Numbered from the stretch's first letter, positions 1 to 5,599 are shown. The stretch is DNA of 5,599 nt from an uncultured Saprospiraceae bacterium (GCA_938033975.1 CALHKJ010000085.1:1-5599), one strand, 5' to 3'. A program made the numbers and translations. The notes: generated by a model not told the origin, from the letters alone.

Positions 1-3000
1 GAAGACGATACATCTCCTACGGCTATATGTGATCAGAATACTGTAGTTTCATTAAGAGGTGATGGTACAGCAGAGGCTTATGCTTCAACCTTTGATGATG
101 GAAGCTATGACGATTGTGAATTATATACCTTGTTAGTTCAAAGGATCAATCCTTCAGATGATTGTCCATGTGAACTTCCTTCTTTCCATGATATGGATTA
201 TTTAGGAGAATTAGACGGACACTTTTATTATCTATCCAAAACGAAAATGACTTCTTTCAAAGCATATGCTTATGGAGAAGCAATGGGAGGCCATCCTGCT
301 ATCATTGAAACCGACACAGAAAATTCTTGGATAAGAGATCAAGTAGACGGCCTTTTGGCTGGTGATGAATATTTTATTGGTTTGAACGATGCAGACCAAG
401 AAGGAACTTTTACCTGGAACAATGGATTTCCAGCAAACTATACAAATTGGAATGGTGGAGCACCAGTGAATACTGCAGACTTTGTAGTGGCAAATGCTGA
501 TGGAACTTGGTCAGTTGTAACGGATGCCAGAGAAGAAGCATTTGTATTAGAAATTACAGATCCATGCGGATGGAGTGATTATGTAAATTTCTGCTGCGAT
601 GATGCAGGAGGAGAGCATATGGTTGCACTAAGAGCTGTTGACTACTTTGGTAAAATAACCAACTGTATGGCAATGGTAGAAGTACAAGATAAGATTGCGC
701 CTGTGATCACTTGCCCAGCTGATATGACAATTACTTGTGAAGAGGTTATTGACTTTGATAATCTTGCTGAAAGGTTTGGTATGGCAACAGCAGTTGATGG
801 ATGTCAAGCAGAAGTCGTAGAATTTTCACCATCTGTTAATATAGATGCATGTGGAGTAGGTCAAATAAGAAGAACTTTCCTTGCTAATGATGCAAACGGT
901 GTTTCACAATGTCGTCAAACCATTACGATTGAAAGTGTTGAGTTATTCGAAGAGGGTAGAATTCTGTGGCCAGAGGATTATTATAGTGATGATGGATGTG
1001 ATGCGGGTCAATTGATTCCAGAAAATTTACCTATAGGATTTCAAAAACCAATTATTGATGAACGTTTTTGTGATCTTGTTAGTGAAGAATATGTAGATGA
1101 CGTTTTCTTCTTTGCAGGAGATTCAGATGCTTGTTTTAAAATATTGAGAACTTGGACTGTTATTGATTGGTGTACATTCAATGAAAATGATTCAGATTTA
1201 AATAATACTCCTGAGTCTTCAGATAATGGCGTAATTCCAGGTTACTTCACAAGACAACAAACAATAAAAATTAGCAATAATGTCAAGCCAACAATAACTG
1301 TAAATAGTGTAAGTGAAGTTTGCACTTACGAATGCGAAGATGGCTTTATTGAGCTTCGAGCAACTGCCACCGATGATTGTACGCCAGAAGAAAATATGTC
1401 ATGGCAATTTGAAATCGATTTTGACTCTGATGGAGATCCAGATGTTACCGGAATAAGTGGTCTTGGAAACACCATCATAGCAGATGGAACATTCCCAATA
1501 GGAACACATACAATCTTATTTACTTTTGAAGATAGATGTGGCAATATGGAATCAAACTTATTTAGTTTTACTATTAAGAATTGCACCTTACCAACAGCTG
1601 CATGTATTGATGGTTTAGCAGTAGGATTAGAGGCTATGGATTTAGATGGAGATGGAGTATTTGATACAGAAATGGGCTGCATTTGGTCTGACTCTTTTGA
1701 TGCAAGTAGTGTTCATCCTTGTGGTTTAGATGTTTCAATTGTCTTTTGCGATGATCCTGATGATCCAAGTACTTACACTACGGAAAAATGTTTTGATTGT
1801 TCCGATTGTGGTACTCAAATGGTAAATATTTGTGTAGTTGATGTATTTGGAAATGTAGATTTCTGTACAACATCTGTAGAAGTTCAGGATAATAACAATG
1901 TAGATTTATGCCCTGATGCAAGTGATTGTATCATTGCGCCAGTTGCAGAAATAACAGTCACAGATTGTTCTGTAGATTTTGATCCAACTGTAATCGGAGG
2001 ATTCCCACTTATAACAGCGGATTGTGTCTGTGATGACTTTGATATGACTTATGAAGATGCTGTAGTTGACCTGCCAAACGATGATTGTGTAGGATTGATG
2101 AGGACTTGGACAGTAGTACCTCTTTGCGGATGCATGGACGATGAAGCTGTCTTTACCCAGTTAATTCGAGTAATGAATCAAACAGATCCAACTGTACAGG
2201 CACCTGCAGGAGTCAATGCGGTTGCTAATGATAATTGTCTTGCAGCTGTTGATTTAGATTTAGCAGTAGCCTTTGGACAATGCAATACTGGAATGTTAAT
2301 AAGTAATGACTTTAATAATGGTGGTAACGATGCAAGTGGGGATTATCCAATAGGTACAACTACAGTTGTCTATACTGTTACAGATGAATGTGGTAACACT
2401 GGTACACACTTTACGACTGTAGTAGTGACTGATGATTCTGCACCAGTTTGTACAACGCAAAATGTAACATTGACTTTAGATGATGACAGTGAAGTGTCAG
2501 TTATGGTTGATGATGTTGCACTTACTGCTGTAGATGCATGCGATACAGATACTGAAGTATTTTTTATTTTGATAAACGGTGTAACAACTACAAGTATTGA
2601 TTATGATTGTGATGATATAGGAGACAACGATGTAACCTTAATAGTTACAGATTCTTCTGGGAATAGTTCGACTTGCACAGCAATAGTAACTGTTGTAGAT
2701 ACGAATGCTCCAATTTGTCAAACTCGTGATATAACTGTGTCAATTGATTCTGGAACTTCAATAGAAGTACCGGTAAGTATGATTGATGATGGTTCAGCTG
2801 ACTTAGACGAATGTTCAGAGATTACACTTTCGCCAGATAACTTTGTATTTGATTGTTCGCAACTTGGAACTAATACTGTTGTCATGACTGTAACAGATAT
2901 GTCAGGAAATACCTCTACTTGTTCCGCTACTATTACAGTGAATGAAACAGTTGCACCTACATGTTCAATTGAGGATCTCACAATAAATCTTACAGGAGCG

Positions 3001-5599
3001 GATATGATCATTACATTGGATGATATAGACTTTACTGTGGATGATGAATGTGGAGAAATTGCAACAATAACCTATTCAGAACAAATGGTGAATTGTGCAT
3101 TGCTAAATGGACAAGGAACAATGACCTTGACAGGGCAAAATGGAATCAATATTGATTTTACAGATGCTTTTGGTAATACAACAAGTTGTTCAGCGGATAT
3201 TATTTTGAATGATGTCAGTGAAATTGTTTGCAGCGTTCAAGATATCACAGTTAATCTTGGTGAAGCTGGACAAGTGTTTATCATGCCAAGTGATATTGAT
3301 AATGGAAGTACAGCTGGTTGTGATGAAATGCTTGATTTAGAATTAGATATTGATATGTTTGGTTGTAACAACTTAGGAGACAATACCGTTGTGCTAACTG
3401 CAACGACTAATTCTGGGATAAGTCAACAATGTACTGCTATAGTAACAGTAGTGGATGATGTTGCTCCAAGCTTAATGCCTAACTTCTGTCCTGCCGACCG
3501 TGATATTACTTGTGATGCAGATATCAGTGATTTAAGCGTATTTGGAGTACCTGATATGAGTGCGGTGATGGATAATTGTCCTGCATCATTCTCCTTTGGA
3601 GAAGAAGTTGTAATGAATTTAAATAATTGTAACATTGGAGTGATTTCAAGGACATTTACTTTGATGGATATTAATGGTAATATGATTCCTGATGCTGATG
3701 GCAATCCTATTACTTGTACTCAGATTATTAATGTTGATGGACCGACTAATCCTATTGTTGAATCAGATATTACATGGCCAACATCACCAGTGACTTTGGA
3801 TTGTTCAGATCCAGACATCGATGATATGCCTGTAGTAGATGAGTCAAATGCAGAATGTTCAAGTATTACAATCACTTCGGAGGATGAAATAATAAGTGAT
3901 GATGGTGATTGTAACTTTACATTAGAAAGAACTTTTACAGTGACAGATGCCTGTCAATTGCCTGCAGGTGTATTTACATTTGTGCAAACAATAAATATTT
4001 CTGATAGTACACCTCCGAGTATCAACGCAAGTCCTAATGACTTTGTTGTGGATTTAACTAATGCACCAAGTACTTGTAGTGCAACAATTACTTTAGATTT
4101 CAATGTAACTGATGATTGTCCTGAATCAGGTGATGTAACAGTATCACTTGATGCACCAGGACTGGTTAGTCAAACAGCTGTTGCTGCTAATGGAGATGTT
4201 TCATTTGATGTAGAGTTCTGTGCACTAGATGCAGAAGTTGCGCTTACCTTAACAGCTACAGATGGTTGTGGTAATGTATCAACAGACCTTGTTAATATTG
4301 AAGTAGAAGGAGAAGGTTGTATTGAATTGAGTTGTCAGAAATTTATCTATGCTTTAGAAGATGATGGAGAAAATGAAATTAATTCGCAGGATTACGATCT
4401 CGTGGAAAATTTATGTAGTAGTATTGATATAGATATTTCCTACAGTGCTACAGATATAAATGACACATTGGAAGTATATGGTTGCCAAACAATTATTGAT
4501 AATGGAATTAATCCTAATATTAATGACTTCCTTTATTTCTGGGCAGGGGATACTGTAATTGATTCATGCAGAATTGTAGTTTTCTTCTCTAATGATCCTG
4601 ATGGAGATGGAGATGATAGTGATGGGTGGCAAGCAATATGTGGGTTACAAGCATTAGCTGGCTATGTGACAGGAGAGGTTTTGACAGAAGACTTTGAGCC
4701 AATTGAAGACGTAGAAGTTGAATTGATTGGAAGTCCTTTTGAAGAGGTGATGACTACTAATTTAGGTACTTACGCGTTCCCTAGCATGCCATATGGAGAT
4801 GGACAATACACAATTAATCCTACAAAAGATGGGGATTATCTCAACGGTGTTTCAACTCTGGATATAATTATGATTCAGAAACATATTTTGAGAATTGAAG
4901 AATTTGATTCTCCATATGATCACATTGCTGCAGATGTAAATGATTCAAAAACAATTACATCATTAGACTTAATTGAGTTGCGTAAATTGATTTTAGGAAT
5001 CAATGAAAAATTCTCAAATAATACAAGTTGGAGAATGGTAGATAGAGGCTTTACTTTCTCTAATTCTAATAATCCATTAACAAGTGGGTATCCAGAAGAA
5101 TACAATATTGCATCTTTCGAAACAGATATGAATATTGGTTTTGTAGGGGTAAAAGTTGGAGATATTAATGACAATGCTATTACTGGATTCAGTGCCAATA
5201 ATGTAGTGGAAACAAGAAGTAATCAAGATCTCTTGATCAACTTTAGTGAAAGAGATTTTGTTGATGGAGAATTGTTTGATATTCAGCTTTCTATCACTCC
5301 TGAAAATGGATTTGAAGGAACTCAATTCACAATTGAAATTGATGATGATTTATTAATGATCGAAGATGTTATACTAGGAGAAGATCACCTTTGTTCTGAA
5401 GCTAATATTAATATCAATGATATTGCAAATGGTAAAATTAGTCTTAGTTGGAACGGTTTAGAGGAATTTGACGGGAGTACTAAACTTTTGGCTACTGTTA
5501 AAGTAATTGCGAAATCAAGTAATTCAATAAGTAACTCGCTTAGTATCTATGATAAAGGTATAAGACCTGAGTCTTACTTTAATGGAAACGTTGGTGATG
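1..5599 (+). CDS. Giant multidomain secreted/surface protein (HYR/Ig-like repeats, C-type lectin, dockerin- and cohesin-like), internal fragment
   Basis: Frame 1 is open from the first to the last base: 1866 codons with no stop, no start that can be assigned, and no end. The translation is strongly protein-like throughout, with recurring motifs (TVTDxxGNxxTC, CPADxxITC, RTWTVxDxC) spaced about 80-100 residues apart. In order it holds a C-type lectin-like domain nested in an Ig-like domain, about thirteen further HYR/Ig-like units, a connector, a CnaB-like domain, a dockerin-like EF-hand pair and a cohesin-like domain. By hand count there are 78 Cys, 77 of them before residue 1548, which points to an oxidised extracellular location. 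The protein is very acidic. Family knowledge: such proteins in Bacteroidota (Saprospiria) are usually exported by the type IX secretion system and act in adhesion or as surface stalks; the signal peptide and sorting domain would lie outside this window. The exact function is unknown. Sure of the reading frame and modular surface-protein class; less sure of the taxon. Confidence 0.95.
4..690 (+). other. HYR/Ig-like domain (unit A) split by an inserted lectin domain
   Basis: Residues 2-54 (DDTSPTAICD, then VVSLRGDGTA, then TFDDGSYDDCE) form the first half of a Bacteroidota HYR/Ig-like unit. Residues 187-230 (DPCGWSDY, NFCCDD, LRAVDYFGKITNC, VEVQD) form the second half, ending on the usual edge strand before the next unit. 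As I recall the family, the first-half motif (DDGSYDNC) is normally followed closely by a segment ending in FCC. Here about 130 residues lie between the two halves, and they carry a C-type lectin-like fold. The opening DDTSPTA looks like a unit boundary, so at least one more unit probably lies upstream. Host-domain Cys that could pair include C10, C39, C189, C198, C199 and C222; the actual pairing cannot be read from sequence. Confidence 0.65.
208..558 (+). other. C-type lectin-like domain (CTLD), bacterial type without internal cysteines
   Basis: Residues 70-186 follow the C-type lectin order. There is an N-terminal strand GHFYYLS (73-79), then a helix-like stretch with a GGHPAIIET turn (96-104) and a second helix ENSWIRDQV (107-115). 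The core signature follows as YFIGLNDADQEGTFTW (124-139), then YTNW (147-150), GGAPVN (152-157), GTW (168-170) and the closing strand AFVLEI (180-185). Family members bind sugars, proteins or other ligands, so this is the likely recognition head of the protein. Two things are odd. The domain has no Cys, whereas classical animal CTLDs have two conserved disulfides. The sugar/calcium triad (EPN or QPD) and the WND motif are replaced by APVN and WSV, so classical calcium-dependent sugar binding is doubtful. It is inserted inside an Ig-like unit. Fold assignment is fairly sure; the ligand is unknown. Confidence 0.85.
691..942 (+). other. HYR-like domain (unit B)
   Basis: Residues 231-314 begin with KIAPVITCPADMTITCEE, the classic HYR opening (P-x-I-x-CP-x-x-x-x-x-x-C). 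They continue through DGC (266-268) and DACGVGQIRRTF (282-293) to DANGVSQCRQTITIES (297-312), a late form of the GNxxxC closing strand. There are five Cys, at 238, 246, 268, 284 and 304. HYR units are immunoglobulin-like beta-sandwiches used as structural repeats in adhesive surface proteins. This unit resembles unit I (1155-1248), which shares the CPADxxITC opening and a xxRTF strand, and it heads the first copy of an apparently duplicated three-domain cassette. Confidence 0.75.
943..1284 (+). other. Ig/HYR-like domain of the WP...RTWTV type (unit C)
   Basis: Residues 315-428 carry ILWPEDY (321-327), then C333, C357 and C378, then KILRTWTVIDWCTF (380-393) and a closing strand TRQQTIKISN (418-427). 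The pairing of a WP opening with a C-x-x-x-x-RTWTV-x-D-x-C core recurs in unit J and, without the WP, in unit F. I know this arrangement from Saprospiria giant surface proteins but have no formal family name for it. At 114 residues it is longer than its relatives because of an Asn/Asp/Ser-rich loop (394-411) between the core and the last strand. The role is presumably structural spacing. Confidence 0.65.
1285..1584 (+). other. HYR/PKD-like domain with acidic loop (unit D)
   Basis: Residues 429-528 open with KPTITV and C441/C445, then TATDDCTPEE (455-464), and close with DGTFPIGTHTILFTFEDRCGN (495-515), a good match to the HYR core FPxGTxTVxxTxxDxCGN. Residues 475-481 (DSDGDPD) form a short Asp-rich loop of the calcium-binding sort, placed between strands. 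The expected fold is a beta-sandwich. It aligns in position and in two motifs (TDDC-x-P and D-x-CGN) with unit K, which follows the I-J pair, so it looks like the third member of the first duplicated cassette. A PKD domain is a possible alternative, but the PKD signature WDFGDG is absent. Confidence 0.65.
1585..1896 (+). other. Cys-rich HYR/Ig-like domain with EF-hand-like calcium loop (unit E)
   Basis: Residues 529-632 start with LPTACIDGLAVGLEAMD and contain DLDGDGVFD (547-555), a textbook DxDxDGxxD-style calcium loop (Asp 547, 549, 551, 555). They continue through SFDASSVHPCG (565-575), a Cys cluster C597, C600, C603 and the closing VVDVFGNVDFCTTSVEVQD (612-630). There are nine Cys in about 104 residues (535, 560, 574, 583, 597, 600, 603, 611, 622), the densest patch in the window. 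The last lysine before an 850-residue lysine-free stretch is K596. The expected role is a calcium-stiffened, disulfide-locked stalk module; a metal site at the Cys cluster is conceivable but unsupported. Confidence 0.6.
1897..2184 (+). other. Cys-rich Ig-like domain of the RTWTV type (unit F)
   Basis: Residues 633-728 have eight Cys (637, 643, 656, 675, 677, 696, 709, 711), including two CxC pairs (CVC at 675-677 and CGC at 709-711). The core LMRTWTVVPLCGC (699-711) matches the RTWTVxDxC strand of units C and J, and the closing strand is TQLIRVMNQT (719-728). It lacks the WP opening seen in C and J. It has two of the six arginines (R701, R723) found between residues 597 and 1446. The assignment as a separate unit rests on these shared strands and on the spacing to its neighbours. 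Confidence 0.55.
2185..2439 (+). other. HYR domain (unit G)
   Basis: Residues 729-813 read DPTVQAPAGVNAVAND, then C746, VAFGQC (756-761), and a clear HYR core YPIGTTTVVYTVTDECGNTG (782-801) followed by the last strand TTVVVTDDS. Three Cys (746, 761, 797). Of all units this one is closest to the canonical HYR pattern, and its core is nearly the same as that of unit D (FPIGTHTILFTFEDRCGN). It bridges the Cys-rich E-F section and the regular H1-H4 array. HYR units are extracellular beta-sandwich spacers. Confidence 0.75.
2440..3462 (+). repeat. Four tandem tetra-cysteine Ig/HYR-like repeats (H1-H4)
   Basis: Residues 814-1154 form four consecutive units: H1 814-902, H2 903-984, H3 985-1073, H4 1074-1154 (bases 2440-2706, 2707-2952, 2953-3219, 3220-3462). 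Each has exactly four Cys: 817/847/870/892, 906/938/952/974, 988/1017/1032/1063 and 1077/1107/1122/1144. Each opens with a short Cys strand (APVC, APIC, APTC, EIVC) followed by a DITV-like strand, and closes with TCTAIVTV or a variant. The first Cys interval is stable (29-32 residues). The second is 14-15 except in H1 (23). The third is 22 except in H3 (31). Only arginine R909 and no lysine occur in the whole array. Repeats are diverged at DNA level, so this is an old duplication. Likely a rigid stalk with two disulfides per unit. Confidence 0.75.
3463..3744 (+). other. HYR-like domain (unit I), relative of unit B
   Basis: Residues 1155-1248 contain FCPADRDITCDADISDL (1162-1178), a strong match to the CPADMTITC opening of unit B. 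They continue through MDNCPASFSFG (1190-1200) and IGVISRTFTLMDINGN (1212-1227), parallel to QIRRTF and NDANG in B, to C1239 and the closing strand TQIINVDG. Cys are at 1163, 1171, 1193, 1210 and 1239, five as in unit B. A loop MIPDADGNPITC (1228-1239) lengthens the end. It heads the second copy of the B-C-D type cassette. Confidence 0.7.
3745..4008 (+). other. Ig/HYR-like domain of the WP...RTFTV type (unit J), relative of unit C
   Basis: Residues 1249-1336 carry ITWPTSPVTLDC (1257-1268), C1286, C1304 and FTLERTFTVTDACQLP (1306-1321), then FTFVQTINISDS (1325-1336). The same three elements in the same order (WP opening, C-x-x-x-x-x-RTxTVxDxC core, VQTIxIS closing strand) occur in unit C (321-427). 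It has four Cys and a single arginine (R1310). Unit J follows unit I just as C follows B, which supports duplication of a multi-domain block. Confidence 0.65.
4009..4314 (+). other. HYR/Ig-like domain (unit K), relative of unit D
   Basis: Residues 1337-1438 begin TPPSINASPNDFVVDL and contain C1359, NVTDDCPE (1368-1375), C1407 and LTATDGCGNVST (1417-1428), ending in VNIEVEGE. The TDDC-x-P and TATDxCGN motifs parallel unit D. This is the last unit of the repeat region and the second cassette; after it the sequence style changes. Four Cys are present (1359, 1373, 1407, 1423), consistent with two disulfides. It has no lysine or arginine at all. Confidence 0.65.
4315..4650 (+). other. Cys-bearing connector with Asp-rich loop before the assembly section
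   Basis: Residues 1439-1550 do not show the HYR motifs. The segment holds six Cys (1440, 1445, 1472, 1495, 1523, 1547), the last of the Cys-rich part of the protein. A strand-like run DSCRIVVFFSND (1521-1532) is followed by DPDGDGDDSDGW (1532-1543), an acidic calcium-loop-like stretch made of near-repeated GAT/GGA codons. I recognise its position, just before the CnaB-like and dockerin-like parts, as common in Saprospiria giant proteins, but know no named domain for it. Probably a diverged beta-sandwich. Confidence 0.45.
4651..4824 (+). other. CnaB / carboxypeptidase-regulatory-like beta-sandwich
   Basis: Residues 1551-1608 read ALAGYVTGEVLTEDFEPIED, then VEVELIG (1571-1577), TTNLGTYAFPSMPYGDGQYT (1585-1604) and INPTKDG. 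This is the pattern of prealbumin-like domains: G-x-V-x-T-E-x-x-x-P-I-x-x-V-x-V-x-L, then T-x-x-x-G-x-Y-x-F-x-x-[LM]-x-x-G-x-Y. It has no Cys. In the family it is a small structural module. It runs without a gap into the dockerin-like segment, the usual arrangement in this protein class. An isopeptide bond as in Gram-positive CnaB domains is not implied, since the domain itself has no suitable lysine before K1609. Confidence 0.75.
4825..5175 (+). other. Dockerin-like EF-hand pair with Bacteroidota-type tail
   Basis: Residues 1609-1670 hold two calcium-loop/helix motifs. The first is DGDYLNGVSTLD (1610-1621) followed by the helix IIMIQKHIL (1622-1630). The second is DVNDSKTITSLD (1645-1656) followed by LIELRKLILGI (1657-1667). 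The second loop has ideal ligands (D1645, N1647, S1649, T1651, T1653, D1656); the first is weaker at its middle positions. This matches type I dockerins in length and in the duplicated loop-helix plan. The tail NNTSWRMVDRGFTF (1673-1686) and VGVKVGDINDNA (1715-1726) are familiar accompaniments in Saprospiria proteins; GDIND may act as a partial third loop. Dockerins bind cohesin domains with calcium. Here the partner is unknown, but a cohesin-like region follows on the same chain. Confidence 0.8.
5221..5598 (+). other. Cohesin-like beta domain, cut by the window end
   Basis: Residues 1741-1866 show an alternating beta pattern: QDLLINFSER, VDGELFDIQLSI (1754-1765), FEGTQFTIEIDDDLLMIEDV (1771-1790), KISLSWNGLEEFDGSTKLLA (1812-1831), TVKVIAKSS (1832-1840) and SLSIYDKG. 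This resembles the cohesin plan, in which a strand with a GxxxTxxxxxDxxxLxxxxV pattern is followed by a late strand containing LxxxxFxVxA. The region has a single Cys (C1798) and regains lysines, unlike the stalk. In proteins of this type a type IX secretion C-terminal sorting domain usually follows; it would lie beyond base 5599. The fold call is tentative because cohesin-like sequences diverge strongly. Confidence 0.5.

Noticed and set aside
1285..1584. PKD domain identity for unit D
   Set aside because: The PKD hallmark WDFGDG is absent, whereas the FPxGTxTVxxTxxDxCGN pattern of HYR units is present.
1326..1682. 118-codon open frame on the minus strand
   Set aside because: It lies wholly antisense to well-conserved domain-coding sequence (units D and E). 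Its translation is Ser/Pro/Ile/Val-rich low-information sequence, as expected from reverse-reading GAT/ACA/GGA-rich codons, with no recognisable domain.
2718..3011. 97-codon open frame on the minus strand
   Set aside because: It is a shadow of the H2/H3 repeats. The Ser/Thr/Val composition mirrors the sense strand, and no family motif is visible.
3423..3704. 93-codon open frame on the minus strand
   Set aside because: It is antisense to unit I, whose CPADxxITC and RTF motifs show that the sense frame is the real one.
4594..4632. Microsatellite-like GATGGAGATGGAGATGATAG run
   Set aside because: It is short, in frame, and explained by an Asp/Gly-rich calcium-type loop. There is no sign of slippage or a longer tandem DNA repeat.
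4651..4824. Sortase-type Gram-positive adhesin reading of the CnaB-like domain
   Set aside because: The neighbouring HYR/RTWTV units and the Bacteroidota-type dockerin tail point away from Gram-positive bacteria. There is no sign of isopeptide Lys/Asn residues within the domain.
4920..5325. Two overlapping minus-strand open frames (4920-5198 and 5077-5325)
   Set aside because: Both are antisense to the dockerin-like tail and the cohesin-like region. They overlap each other in different frames, and neither shows a recognisable domain.
1..5599. CRISPR array, tRNA/rRNA, promoter, terminator or insertion sequence
   Set aside because: The reading frame is uninterrupted and protein-like from end to end. 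I saw no evenly spaced identical DNA repeats, no hairpin followed by a T-run that breaks the frame, and no transposase motifs or terminal inverted repeats.

Overview
The whole window is the inside of one gene. Reading from base 1 on the + strand, all 1866 complete codons are open, with no stop codon. Neither the start nor the end of the gene is present, so the full protein is longer than 1866 residues. I found no second gene, RNA gene, promoter, terminator, mobile element or CRISPR array.

Organism: the DNA is AT-rich. The protein has the style of the giant, modular, secreted surface proteins of Bacteroidota, most like those of Saprospiria (the Lewinella/Saprospiraceae/Haliscomenobacter kind). 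The marks are chains of Cys-bearing HYR/Ig-like domains with motifs such as CPADxxITC, ITWP, RTWTVxDxC and TVTDxxGNxxTC, a C-type lectin domain, and a dockerin-like segment followed by a cohesin-like region. The family assignment comes from recalled motifs, not from a search.

Layout (protein residues, counting the first codon as 1): 2-230, an HYR/Ig-like domain split by an inserted C-type lectin-like domain (about 70-186); 231-528, three different beta-sandwich-type units (B, C, D); 529-813, three more units (E, F, G), the first two very rich in Cys; 814-1154, four tandem units with four Cys each (H1-H4); 1155-1438, three units (I, J, K) that resemble B, C and D in the same order; 1439-1550, a Cys-bearing connector with an Asp-rich loop; 1551-1608, a small CnaB/carboxypeptidase-regulatory-like beta-sandwich; 1609-1725, a dockerin-like EF-hand pair and its conserved tail; 1741-1866, a cohesin-like beta domain that runs out of the window.

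Inferred role: a long, rigid, disulfide- and calcium-stabilised extracellular stalk. A lectin-like binding head is carried near one end of what is visible, and a dockerin/cohesin-like assembly section lies toward the C terminus. Family habit suggests a signal peptide upstream and a type IX secretion sorting domain downstream, both outside the window. The most striking direct observation is an 850-residue stretch (597-1446) with no lysine and only six arginines, against roughly 146 acidic residues.
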